A stretch of 64,000 bases of DNA from Sandaracinus sp964481145 (GTDB taxonomy: Bacteria > Myxococcota_A > Polyangia > Polyangiales > Sandaracinaceae). Made by a program: the position numbers and the translations under genes. Positions within the stretch are counted from its first letter, which is position 1. Each line of letters starts with the position of its first letter. Shown piece by piece: positions 26,108-35,618 of this stretch. The notes under the pieces were generated by a model. That model searched no databases. It was not told where the DNA came from and saw nothing but the letters and a program-made list of their open reading frames with translations. Where the stretch lies: positions 62,001-126,000 of the forward strand of contig CAYZTA010000007.1 in the NCBI GenBank assembly GCA_964481145.1, written 5' to 3'.

Positions 26108-28303
26108 ATGAACTCAGACGCGGTTTTCTGGCTCTTGGTCGCAGGCGGCATCGCCATCCTCGTGCTGGGCACCGTCGCGCTTTTGGCGCGCTTCTACCGC
26201 CTCGTGGATCAAGGGCGCGCGCTGATCATCAGCCGCCTCGGGGGCAGTGAACCATCGGTCGTGTTCACGGGCGCGATCGTGATGCCGATCATCAATCGCG
26301 CCGAGACGATGGACATCTCCGTCAAGACGATCGAGATCGATCGGCGCGGCAAAGAAGGCCTCATCTGCGCAGACAATATCCGCGCAGACATCAAGGTGAC
26401 GTTCTTCGTGCGGGTCAATAAGACAGTCGAAGACGTCCTGAAGGTCGCGCAGGCCATCGGCGCCGCGCGAGCGTCCGATCCGAGGACGATCGAAGCGCTC
26501 TTCACTGCCAAATTCTCCGAGGCGCTCAAGACGGTCGGTAAGCAACTCGAATTCGAAGACCTCTACAAGAAGCGCGAGATCTTCCGCGATCAAATCAAAG
26601 AGGTCATCGGACGCGATCTGAACGGCTTCGTGCTCGACGACGTCGCCATCGACTACCTCGAACAGACTCCTCTCGAGCTCCTCGACGCACAGAACATTTT
26701 GGATGCCCATGGCATTCGGAAGATCACCGAGATCACGACCATCCAAAACGTCCACACCAACGAGCTCCGCCAAAAAGAGCGGATGGAGATCGGCAGTCAG
26801 AATCTAAAGAGCGATGAAGCGATCTTCCAGTTCCAACAGCGTCGATCCGAGGTCGAAGCCCGCACGCAAAAGGAAATCGCCTCCGTTCAGGCGCGTGAAC
26901 AAAACGAAGCGCAGCGCGTGACCGACGAGGAGCTCAAGAAGACCAAAGTCTTGCGACAAAAATTCGAAGAAGAAGTCCTCGTCGCCGAGCAGAACAAAGA
27001 ACGCGCTGCGGCCATCGCGCAGAAAGGTCGCGAGCGCGAGATCGCGGTCGAGACCGAGCGCGTCGAGAAGGCGCGTCAGCTCGAGCAAATCGTGCGCGAG
27101 CGCGAAGTGACGCTCGGCACGATCGCGAAAGAGAAAGAAGTCGAGATTCAAAAGAAAGACATCGCAGATGTCGTGCGCGGTCGCATCGCGGTCGAGAAGA
27201 CCGTCGCCGAAGAAGAAGAGCGCATCAAAGACTTGCGGGTCGTGGCCGATGCGAAGCGCAAGAAGGAGGCGATCATCGTCACCGCGTCGGCACAAGCCGA
27301 AGAACAAGCGCTCAAGCACGTCAAGCACGCCGAAGCCGAGGAGACCGTCGCACGCTTCGACGCCAAAAAGAAGCTCACCATCGCCGAAGCCGAGCTCGAG
27401 GCCGCCGACAAACAAGCGCGCGCCCGAATGAGGGTCGCCGAAGGCGTGCAGGCCGAACAAGCTGCACCAGGCCTCGCAGAGGTTCGCGTGCGCGAAGCAC
27501 AGGCAGCTGCCATCGAGAAGCAAGGCTTGGCCGAGGCTCTGGTGGTGGAGAAGAAGCTCGCGGCAGAAGCGTCGGGACTCGAGCAAAAGGGCATGGCGCA
27601 GGCGCGGGTGCTCGAGGCGAGCGGCGCATCCCAAGCCAAGGCGGGCCTCGCCGAGGTCGGCGTCTTGCGAGAGCGCGTGGCCACCGAAGCGAGTGGTGAA
27701 GAGCAAAAGGGGCTCGCCTTGGCTCGTGTACGCGAAGCGGAGGCCGCAGCCATTGGCAAGCTGGGGCAAGCCGAGGCATCGGCGATCGCGAACAAGCTCG
27801 CCGCCGAAGCGTCGGGCCTCGCCGAAAAGGCAAACGCGATGAAAGCGCTCGATGGTGTGGGTCGCGAGCATGAAGAGTTCCGGCTTCGTTTGGACAAAGA
27901 GCGAGCCGTGGAAATCGCTGCGATCGACGCCAAAAAGGAGGTCGCCCGCTCGCAAGCGGATGTGCTCGCGAGCACGATGGGCAATGCAAAGATCCAAATC
28001 GTCGGCGGAGACGGCGCCTTCTTCCAGCAGCTCACGAAGGCCTTGGCCGTAGGGCAGTCGATCGACACGACCGTCGAGAGCTCAGAAACCGTTCGCTCTC
28101 TCATCCATGAATATTTGGGCAAAGAGCGCAGCCTCCCCGCGGATGTCACCGAGATCCTCGCGCATCCCAAGCTCGACAGCGACGCACTCCGCAATCTCAG
28201 CGTGAGCGCCTTCCTCCACCGCTTGTCCAAGGCGACCACGGACACACAGACCAAGACTCGACTCGAGAATCTCTTGGTTCAGGCCGAGAAATTCGGCCTT
28301 TGA
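26108..28303 (+). CDS. Flotillin (YqiK-type SPFH protein)
   Basis: 731 residues. An N-terminal membrane helix (FWLLVAGGIAILVLGTVALLA) precedes the SPFH/band-7 domain (about 40-220: DISVKTIEIDRRGKEGL, IRADIKVTFFVRV). A very long Ala/Glu-rich coiled coil (about 220-620) follows, whose last third is made of repeated units with AAEASGLEQKG-like cores. The C-terminal 130 residues are helical. Bacterial flotillins organise membrane microdomains. At 731 residues it is longer than typical YqiK (about 550) because of the repeat region. GGAGGGG immediately precedes the ATG. The ATPase gene starts 4 bp after its stop. Confidence 0.9.
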   Translation: MNSDAVFWLLVAGGIAILVLGTVALLARFYRLVDQGRALIISRLGGSEPSVVFTGAIVMPIINRAETMDISVKTIEIDRRGKEGLICADNIRADIKVTFFVRVNKTVEDVLKVAQAIGAARASDPRTIEALFTAKFSEALKTVGKQLEFEDLYKKREIFRDQIKEVIGRDLNGFVLDDVAIDYLEQTPLELLDAQNILDAHGIRKITEITTIQNVHTNELRQKERMEIGSQNLKSDEAIFQFQQRRSEVEARTQKEIASVQAREQNEAQRVTDEELKKTKVLRQKFEEEVLVAEQNKERAAAIAQKGREREIAVETERVEKARQLEQIVREREVTLGTIAKEKEVEIQKKDIADVVRGRIAVEKTVAEEEERIKDLRVVADAKRKKEAIIVTASAQAEEQALKHVKHAEAEETVARFDAKKKLTIAEAELEAADKQARARMRVAEGVQAEQAAPGLAEVRVREAQAAAIEKQGLAEALVVEKKLAAEASGLEQKGMAQARVLEASGASQAKAGLAEVGVLRERVATEASGEEQKGLALARVREAEAAAIGKLGQAEASAIANKLAAEASGLAEKANAMKALDGVGREHEEFRLRLDKERAVEIAAIDAKKEVARSQADVLASTMGNAKIQIVGGDGAFFQQLTKALAVGQSIDTTVESSETVRSLIHEYLGKERSLPADVTEILAHPKLDSDALRNLSVSAFLHRLSKATTDTQTKTRLENLLVQAEKFGL

Positions 28304-28307
28304 TCGG

Positions 28308-31300
28308 ATGGCCGACCACGGGAACAAGGCGTCCGTGACGGCGGATGCCAGCAACTACGACGTCCTTCGCCGGCGGTTGGAGGCGCAGGCGACCACGTTG
28401 CTCGAGCGCACCGAGCAACTGAACGAAGCACGCAAGCGCACGTTCGGCGGTTCGGAGCTCGCAATCCTCGCGAACGAACGCGTGCGCACCGAGAACAACT
28501 GTGTCCCGCGAGATCTCGTTGCCTTCCGAGGCATCTTGATCATGGGGTACAAAGTCTTCCTCGGCCTACGGCAAGACACACACGTTCAAGACGTGCTCAG
28601 CTTGCATCGCTTCGACTTCAAGTCGGATGGGAGTTGGGATCTCAGCGAGATTCCGCGTGAGACGATCCCTGGGTTCCTCGATGACCCACGCTTCCTCAAA
28701 GAGTTCGCAGACCTCTTTCGATATTACAAAGAGACGAAGCTCCTTCAGGTGAGGGTCGAACAGGAACGGATCCTCGTCATCTTCCAGACAGGTGCGACGC
28801 TCGGAGATCAGAGGGTCTTTCGTTGGTCTGTCGACGCGAGCGGACACGTGGCGTTCCTCGATGGACGCGGAGAGCGCGATCACGTCTATCCCCAAGCGCA
28901 CGATTTCGAATGGATTCGCACGACCCGCGATGAACAACGGAACGGGCGCTTCCCCCACGTTTCGATTCGAGACATCGTCTTCGTGGAGACCACGGGTGGC
29001 GATCTGACGCTCAAGGTCGAAGACAACACCGAGACGGGCCAGGGCATTTACGCAGAGCCTGTCGACGATCCGAACCAAGCTCTGGACGACGCTGAGATTC
29101 ATTATGCGTTCGTCGGGAATCTGATTCTCCTCAAGATCCTTCCTTATCGGGAAGATGCTTATCGTTATCTCGTATTCAATCGCCAAACGAAACAAGTCTC
29201 GCGTATCGACGCGATGGGTGAGAGCTGTCGACAGCTTCCGGAAGATCACGGCATCGTGTTTCCTGGCGGCTATTACCTCGAGACCGGCGAAGCAAAGATC
29301 TTCGATGAACATTGCCAAGGGCTCGAGCTCTTTCGTGTCCAGCGCTCGCCCAACGGCGAAGATGTTCTTTATACGTACCACCGTCGTGACCAAGGGCTTT
29401 ATGCCCTGACTTCGTACAACTTGATTCGAAAAGAGTGCGCCACTCCGATCCTCTGCCACGGAGTGTCTTGTTTCTCCGACGGAACGATGGTTCTGTTTCG
29501 TTCGGCATCGGAGGAACCGTCGCGGGTTCATCCAGTTCAAATCTGGCGCACGCCCTTTACGACCGCTGAATTCGCCGCGAAAGCACAGACGGACGGCTCA
29601 TTTCTTTCGAAGGTCGGCAACGCCGATTTGGTGCGGGGCATCAGTGATGCGTATTCGATCGCCCGCGCAGCCAAACGCATCGAACTCTCACGCTCAGCCT
29701 ATGAAGATCTCGCCAAGCGATGCGATCGTGTCATCGATTCGTATTATTGGATCGGTCACGAAGAGGCGTTGCAACTCGGAAACACGATCGCCGAGATTCG
29801 AAAGAGCTCTGAGCTCGTCTTGGGTGAGCTCGAAAAAGTCGTCGCGATGCAACAGCGCGCGATCGCCCTCCAAAAGGAGGCTGAGAACGCATACCGCGAG
29901 CTTCACACCAAGATCAGACCCGAAGACATGCGCTCGGTGGATGACTTCATGGGCGCGCTGTCTTCGTTGCGAGCTCAACGAGGTCACCTCGTCTCCCTGC
30001 GTGAGGTCCGTTACATCGATCTCGCAGCGATCGACGCGCTCGAAGAGGAGACGAACGCCCTCGAGAACCGCGTCAGCACCTCTTGCGTCGCATTTCTCGG
30101 AAGAGACGATGCGTTCGTCCCAATATCGCAACGTCTCGACGAAATCGCATCTGCAACAGAACATGTGGAACGCACGACGGGTGCCAAAGCGCTCGGCGAA
30201 GAGCTCGAGCGCGCGAGCGAGGGCCTCAGCATTCTGAGTGAAGTCGTCGCAGGACTCCACATCGACGATGCGGTCGAGCGAGCGCGGATTCTGGAGGCCA
30301 TCGGCGAAGTCTTCGCGAAACAAAATCGCGTGCGCGCTCTCATCGAGAATCGACGAAAAGAGCTCGCCGCGACCGAAAGCCGAGCGGACTTCGGCGCGCA
30401 GTTGAAGCTGTTTGGCCAAAGCGTCGCCGCGAGCCTCGCCGCGGCGACAACGCCGGATCGAGCCGATACCGAGCTCGCTCGGCTCCTCGTTTCAATCGAA
30501 GAGATCGAGGCGCGCTTCGGAGAACTCGACGAGTTCGTCCTCGAGCTCGCAAAACGTCGAGAAGAGATCACCGACGCGCTGGGAGCGCGCAAGCAGCAGC
30601 TCCTCGAAGAGCGCCAACGTCGCGTCCAGGGGCTCTTCGTCGCCGCAGAACGCATCTTGGCCGGCGTCGGTCGGCGCAGTCGAAGCTTCAAGAGCGAAGA
30701 CGAACTCAACGGATATTTTGCAGCAGATCCGATGATCGCAAAGTTGCGGCAGCTCGCCGAGCAGCTCCGCAAAGAAAGCGACTCGGTGCGCGCCGACGAG
30801 CTCGAAGGCCGCATCAAGAGCGCACGACAAGACGCACTCAGAGTCCTTCGCGATCGGCTCGATCTCTACGAAGACGGCGAACGCATCGTCCGCCTCGGCG
30901 CACACCGCTTCTCCGTCCATGATCAGCCATTCGAGTTGACGATCGTCCCTCGCGAAGACGCAGAGCGTGCTTCTCTGTGCTTGCACCTCACCGGCACCGA
31001 CTTCATCGAAGTCATCGACGATCCCGAGCTCGAATCGACGCGACAATACTGGTCGAGAACGCTCGCGAGCGAGACGGACAGCGTCTATCGATCCGAATAT
31101 CTCGCCTCATCGATCCTCTTCGATGCAGAAGCAGGGAAGAACGGCGTCTCCCTGCAATGGCTGGGCGAGAAGAGCCACGACGAGACGACCCTCGGAGAGC
31201 TCGTGCGCAACTATGCGCAGCCTCGTTACGACGAAGGCTACGAGCGCGGCGTGCACGACGTGGACGCCACCCGCATCCTCGCGCAAGTCCTCACGCTCCG

Positions 31301-33452
31301 CGCATCCGCAGGTTTGCTTCGATTCCCGCCGCGCTCTCGAGCCATCGCGTGCGCATATTTCGGTTTCGGCATCGAAGCGCGCGCCAAAGAGACGCTGAGC
31401 CGAAGGGCCATGAGCCTCGGGCGACTGCGTTCTTCGACCCTCGATTCGCAAGGCCAATCCACGCTCGCCGCCGAGTTGGGACCCCAATTGCTCGCCTTCG
31501 CACACGAAGTCGGCATCGAATGTGACCCGCGAGAAGCGCAATCCGCCGCGCGATATCTCGTCGAAGAACTCTCCGTCTCGCACCCCCGTTTCGTCACGAG
31601 CGCCGCGGCATTCACTCTCCGAGACGAGCTCCTCGCACATCTCGATCGCAACCATACCCGTCGCGCGTTCGAAGACGATTTACGCGCCCTCGATGCACAC
31701 CCCAAGGCCCGGCTCGATCTCGCCTTCGCGTGGGTCAAAGCCGTGGCACGCCAATATCCTGAGCTCGAGCACGCTGCGCTCGAAACGAGCATCCTCCTCC
31801 TCACCGAGCGGCTCATCGATCGAGAAGCTTCCCATGCGCTCGTCACCGCGGAGGTCAAAGAGCTGCTCGGCTCTCATCCGCGCATTCAACACCGCACGCT
31901 CGTCATCCGGCTCGACGAGTTTCTCGGTCGTCTACAGGACTTCCACGCTCACGACGTGCCTGGATTCCGCTCGTATCGCGAGCTCCGACACCGCATCCTC
32001 GAACGCGAAAGAAAACGTCTGCGCATCGAAGAGCTGCGGCCCAAACCGATGAGCACCTTCGTGCGCAATCAGCTGATCGATCAGGTCTACCTCCCGATGA
32101 TTGGCGACAATCTCTCCAAACAAATCGGGGCTGCCGGAGAACACAAGCGCACCGACAACATGGGGCTCTTGCTCCTCATCTCGCCCCCCGGTTATGGCAA
32201 AACCACGTTGATGGAGTACGTGGCCAACCGCTTGGGCCTCGTCTTCGTCAAAATCAATGGACCTTCCATCGGCCACGCGGTCACTTCGCTCGATCCCGCG
32301 CTCGTCAAGAGCGCCACCGCTCAGAAGGAAGTCGAGAAGATCAATTTCGCGCTCGAGATGGGCAACAACGTGATGCTCTATCTCGATGATATCCAACACA
32401 CGAATCCAGAGCTCCTTCAGCAGTTCATTTCGATGTGCGACGCCCAGCGTCGAATGGAAGGCATCTGGCGCGGAAAATCTCGAACCTATGATCTGCGCGG
32501 CAAGAAGTTCTGCGTGGTGATGGCGGGCAATCCATACACTGAAACGGGAGAGAAGTTCCGCATCCCCGACATGCTCGCGAACCGCGCCGACACGTACAAC
32601 TTGGGAGAGGTCCTCTCCGGCCGCGCCGAAGCCTTCGCGCTCTCGTACATCGAGAATGCGCTCACATCCAACCCTGCCCTCGCGCCGCTCACCACCCGTC
32701 CTCCGAACGACATCGCAGCGATCTTGAAGATCGCCGCCGGCGAGAACGTCGGGGCAGGTGAACTCTCTCACGGATATTCGGCGGCCGAACTCTCGGAGAT
32801 CACAACGGTCCTGAAATGTTTGTTTCGTGTTCGCGACGTGCTCCTCAAGGTCAATGCCGAATACATTCGCTCGGCTTCTCAAGAAGATGCCTATCGCACC
32901 GAGCCTCCATTCAAGCTGCAAGGCAGTTATCGCAATATGAGTAAGATGGCGGCCAAGGTCGTGGCAGCCATGAACGATGACGAACTCGAGCAGCTCATCG
33001 ATGATCATTACCGCGGTGAAGCTCAAACGCTCACGACCGGAGCCGAACAGAATCTCCTCAAACTCGCAGAGCTGCGCGGCCGACTCGGTGGCGCGGAGTT
33101 GGCTCGCTGGCAGGAGATCCAAAAAGAATATCGACGTCGAAAAACGATGGGAGGCGCTGACGACGACCCCGTGACGCGAATGACTGGAACGCTCAGCACC
33201 CTCGGCGATGGACTCGAACAGATCAAGCTCGCGCTCGAAGCCGTGAATCGTCCCGAGATCACGGTGACGGTGGATGCCCCAGAAGGTTATACCGAGTTCC
33301 TCGCCCAACAAATCCGCATCACCGAACAAACACTGCTGCCACTCGTTCAAGGCGCCGCGCGCAACCTCGAAGACTCGCGCTCGCTTCAACAGCATATGGT
33401 CCAGCTTCTCGAGCTCTTACAACGAATCGATGTGGGGATGCGATCATCGTGA
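28308..33452 (+). CDS. Giant DUF3686-type AAA+ ATPase coupled to flotillin
   Basis: 1714 residues. The N-terminal 60 residues are helical, and about 60-430 are beta-strand rich with a propeller-like rhythm and the DUF3686-type start ILIMGYKVFLGLRQ. Coiled coils run through about 450-820 and mixed helical segments to about 1270. The AAA+ module has Walker A SPPGYGKTTLMEYVANRLG at about 1292, Walker B MLYLDDIQHTNPE at about 1354 and sensor 1 CVVMAGNPYTETG. Proteins of this kind are often labelled 'DNA repair ATPase', but no DNA-binding element is visible. Tight linkage to flotillin suggests a membrane-associated mechanoenzyme. The last 9 bp overlap the convergent phosphatase gene. Confidence 0.88.
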   Translation: MADHGNKASVTADASNYDVLRRRLEAQATTLLERTEQLNEARKRTFGGSELAILANERVRTENNCVPRDLVAFRGILIMGYKVFLGLRQDTHVQDVLSLHRFDFKSDGSWDLSEIPRETIPGFLDDPRFLKEFADLFRYYKETKLLQVRVEQERILVIFQTGATLGDQRVFRWSVDASGHVAFLDGRGERDHVYPQAHDFEWIRTTRDEQRNGRFPHVSIRDIVFVETTGGDLTLKVEDNTETGQGIYAEPVDDPNQALDDAEIHYAFVGNLILLKILPYREDAYRYLVFNRQTKQVSRIDAMGESCRQLPEDHGIVFPGGYYLETGEAKIFDEHCQGLELFRVQRSPNGEDVLYTYHRRDQGLYALTSYNLIRKECATPILCHGVSCFSDGTMVLFRSASEEPSRVHPVQIWRTPFTTAEFAAKAQTDGSFLSKVGNADLVRGISDAYSIARAAKRIELSRSAYEDLAKRCDRVIDSYYWIGHEEALQLGNTIAEIRKSSELVLGELEKVVAMQQRAIALQKEAENAYRELHTKIRPEDMRSVDDFMGALSSLRAQRGHLVSLREVRYIDLAAIDALEEETNALENRVSTSCVAFLGRDDAFVPISQRLDEIASATEHVERTTGAKALGEELERASEGLSILSEVVAGLHIDDAVERARILEAIGEVFAKQNRVRALIENRRKELAATESRADFGAQLKLFGQSVAASLAAATTPDRADTELARLLVSIEEIEARFGELDEFVLELAKRREEITDALGARKQQLLEERQRRVQGLFVAAERILAGVGRRSRSFKSEDELNGYFAADPMIAKLRQLAEQLRKESDSVRADELEGRIKSARQDALRVLRDRLDLYEDGERIVRLGAHRFSVHDQPFELTIVPREDAERASLCLHLTGTDFIEVIDDPELESTRQYWSRTLASETDSVYRSEYLASSILFDAEAGKNGVSLQWLGEKSHDETTLGELVRNYAQPRYDEGYERGVHDVDATRILAQVLTLRASAGLLRFPPRSRAIACAYFGFGIEARAKETLSRRAMSLGRLRSSTLDSQGQSTLAAELGPQLLAFAHEVGIECDPREAQSAARYLVEELSVSHPRFVTSAAAFTLRDELLAHLDRNHTRRAFEDDLRALDAHPKARLDLAFAWVKAVARQYPELEHAALETSILLLTERLIDREASHALVTAEVKELLGSHPRIQHRTLVIRLDEFLGRLQDFHAHDVPGFRSYRELRHRILERERKRLRIEELRPKPMSTFVRNQLIDQVYLPMIGDNLSKQIGAAGEHKRTDNMGLLLLISPPGYGKTTLMEYVANRLGLVFVKINGPSIGHAVTSLDPALVKSATAQKEVEKINFALEMGNNVMLYLDDIQHTNPELLQQFISMCDAQRRMEGIWRGKSRTYDLRGKKFCVVMAGNPYTETGEKFRIPDMLANRADTYNLGEVLSGRAEAFALSYIENALTSNPALAPLTTRPPNDIAAILKIAAGENVGAGELSHGYSAAELSEITTVLKCLFRVRDVLLKVNAEYIRSASQEDAYRTEPPFKLQGSYRNMSKMAAKVVAAMNDDELEQLIDDHYRGEAQTLTTGAEQNLLKLAELRGRLGGAELARWQEIQKEYRRRKTMGGADDDPVTRMTGTLSTLGDGLEQIKLALEAVNRPEITVTVDAPEGYTEFLAQQIRITEQTLLPLVQGAARNLEDSRSLQQHMVQLLELLQRIDVGMRSS

Positions 33453-34193
33453 TTCGTAGACTGCCATCGATGGCAACTCGACCGCTGTCAAGAATCCTCC
33501 GCTGCCACAACCCGTATCGATCGCGACGACGCATTCTCCCGCCCAGAGATCGGTCGGATCATCCGGCGAATGACCGGAGAGCTCAGGCGGCAGTAGCTCG
33601 GTCCGTGTATGACCAATCACGACGCGCTTCCCACGGTACTCGCGAAAGAACTCATCTGTTCGCGTCCACAGAAGCGCAGTCAGCGGCTCGGTCTCGCTCG
33701 GGTGTAAGAAGCGCCCTTCTCGCCGCAACAGCCCAGCATGCACATAAATCGCGTGCTCGTCTTCATACCAATAGGGCAGCTCTCTCATCCACTCGATGAT
33801 GTCGCGTGGAAAAAACAACCCTGAAAAGAGCGCCTCGAACTCTGCGCGAGAGGGTATCTCAGACGAAGTCGGCGCCTTCTCTCTCGTGAAAGAACGCATC
33901 GTCGCGAGGCATCCATTGCCAGGAGGAAATACGAATTCGTCCCAACCACGCTCAACGACACGCAACCACGCATCTTCATGATTGCCGCGCAACGCAACCA
34001 CCTTGCACCCGAGCTCGCGAGAGAACGTTCGAACAACACGGATCACCTCACTCGAATGCGGTCCGCGATCGAGATAGTCACCAAGGAAGACGAGTGTGTC
34101 GTCGGTGTCGAGGAGTGGCAGCTTGGCGACCAAGCTCCTTAGATGATCGAGCTCGCCGTGGATATCGCCGATGACGAATGTACGATGGGCCAC
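33444..34193 (-). CDS. PPP-family metallophosphatase
   Basis: 249 residues with the full PPP signature: GDIHGELDHL, GDYLDRGPHS, LRGNHEDAWL, VIGHTRTEL and a C-terminal DTGCGSGG. This matches the bacterial Ser/Thr phosphatase / diadenosine tetraphosphatase-like group. The substrate (phosphoprotein or Ap4A) cannot be told from sequence. It lies 21 bp after hslU on the same strand and probably belongs to the hslVU operon. Confidence 0.9.
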   Translation of the reverse strand: MAHRTFVIGDIHGELDHLRSLVAKLPLLDTDDTLVFLGDYLDRGPHSSEVIRVVRTFSRELGCKVVALRGNHEDAWLRVVERGWDEFVFPPGNGCLATMRSFTREKAPTSSEIPSRAEFEALFSGLFFPRDIIEWMRELPYWYEDEHAIYVHAGLLRREGRFLHPSETEPLTALLWTRTDEFFREYRGKRVVIGHTRTELLPPELSGHSPDDPTDLWAGECVVAIDTGCGSGGFLTAVELPSMAVYESR

Positions 34194-34214
34194 GATGCGA
34201 TTTTGCCAGAGCCG

Positions 34215-35618
34215 TCAGAGGATGTAACGAGCGAGATCCTCATTGGACATCACAGGCGAAAGCATCGAGCGCACCTTGTCAGCATCGATGATGACTTCAT
34301 CGCCGCTCATCTCCGGGGCTCGATAGGAGATCTCCTCGAAGACAGCCTCGAGAATGGTGTGCAGCCTTCGCGCACCGATGTTCTCGGCTCGTTCGTTCGC
34401 GGTGGTCGCGTACTCGGCAATTGCCTCGATCGCGTCCTTCGTGATCTCGATTTTGACGCCTTCGGTCTCGAGCAATGCTCGATACTGCTTCGTCAGCGCA
34501 TTCTTGGGTTCGCTCAAGATACGGACGAAATCGTCTTTTCCGAGCGCTTCGAGCTCGACGCGAATAGGAAAACGTCCTTGGAGCTCGGGGATGAGATCGC
34601 TGACCTTTGCGACATGGAAGGCGCCGGCCGCCACGAAAAGAACGTGATCGGTGCGCACCGGTCCGTACTTCGTGCTCACGGTGCTGCCTTCGACCACGGG
34701 CAGAAGATCACGCTGCACGCCTTCGCGCGACACATCCGGCCCCCCTTGCATCGATTGACGACCTGCAATTTTGTCGATCTCGTCGAGGAAGACGATGCCG
34801 GCCTGCTCGGTCCGCACAACCGCTTCGCGCTGCACACGATCCATGTCGATGAGCTTGCCGGCTTCCTCCGCCTGGAGCGTCTTCTTCGCGTCGCGCACTT
34901 TGACGCGACGTCGCTTCGTCTTGCCTTTGAAACCGGGAAGCTGCGAAAGCATGTCGCGAAAGTTGACCTCCATCTCTTCCATGCCGTGCTGTCCGAAAAT
35001 CTGCATGAAAGGGACGCCTGTGTCGGCCACGTCGAGCTCGACCTCCTCTTCGTCGAGCTCCCCTGCACGCAGACGCACGCGGAGATCGTTCGCGATCGAG
35101 TCGCTCACTGGGCTCGGTTGTTGTGAGGGCGGTGGCGTCACGAGAAATGCTCCGAACGGCCCTCCCGCGGGACGCGGTGGAGCTGGAGGCATGTCTTTTT
35201 GTGCGAGCAACCGGATGAGACGCTCCTCCGCGAGTTCCTCCGCGCGCGCTTGAACGTTCTCCATTTCTTCGGCGCGCACGAGCTGAATGGCGTTCTCGAC
35301 GAGATCACGCACCATCGATTCGACATCGCGTCCGACGTAGCCCACCTCGGTGAACTTGCTCGCTTCGACTTTGACGAAGGGCGCGTTGGCGAGCTTCGCG
35401 AGGCGCCTTGCGATCTCGGTTTTTCCGACCCCCGTCGGACCGATCATGATGATGTTCTTCGGCGCGATCTCGTCGCGTAGCTCAGGGACGACCTGTTGCC
35501 TACGCCAACGATTGCGAAGCGCGATGGCCACGGCCTTCTTCGCTTTGTGTTGCCCGACGATATATCGGTCGAGCTCTCCCACGATCTCACGCGGAGTGAA
35601 GGTTCGAACGCCGCTCAT
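34215..35618 (-). CDS. hslU: HslU, ATPase subunit of the HslVU protease
   Basis: 467 residues. AAA+ unfoldase that feeds proteins to HslV. It opens FTPREIVGELDRYIVGQHKAKKAVAIAL. Walker A is MIGPTGVGKTEIARRLAKLA, the pore loop GYVGRDV is present, Walker B is GIVFLDEIDKIAG, and the C-terminal SGDEVIIDADKV ends ARYIL. The intermediate domain (about 110-240) has a Pro-rich insertion (MPPAPPRPAGG). The ATG at 35618 overlaps the hslV stop as ATGA. The frame extends upstream, but that lies within hslV. Confidence 0.96.
   Translation of the reverse strand: MSGVRTFTPREIVGELDRYIVGQHKAKKAVAIALRNRWRRQQVVPELRDEIAPKNIIMIGPTGVGKTEIARRLAKLANAPFVKVEASKFTEVGYVGRDVESMVRDLVENAIQLVRAEEMENVQARAEELAEERLIRLLAQKDMPPAPPRPAGGPFGAFLVTPPPSQQPSPVSDSIANDLRVRLRAGELDEEEVELDVADTGVPFMQIFGQHGMEEMEVNFRDMLSQLPGFKGKTKRRRVKVRDAKKTLQAEEAGKLIDMDRVQREAVVRTEQAGIVFLDEIDKIAGRQSMQGGPDVSREGVQRDLLPVVEGSTVSTKYGPVRTDHVLFVAAGAFHVAKVSDLIPELQGRFPIRVELEALGKDDFVRILSEPKNALTKQYRALLETEGVKIEITKDAIEAIAEYATTANERAENIGARRLHTILEAVFEEISYRAPEMSGDEVIIDADKVRSMLSPVMSNEDLARYIL

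Noticed and set aside
26804..27997. 397-codon minus-strand frame rich in Leu/Phe/Asp
   Set aside because: A mirror of the flotillin coiled coil on the other strand. No start signal, no homologous motif.
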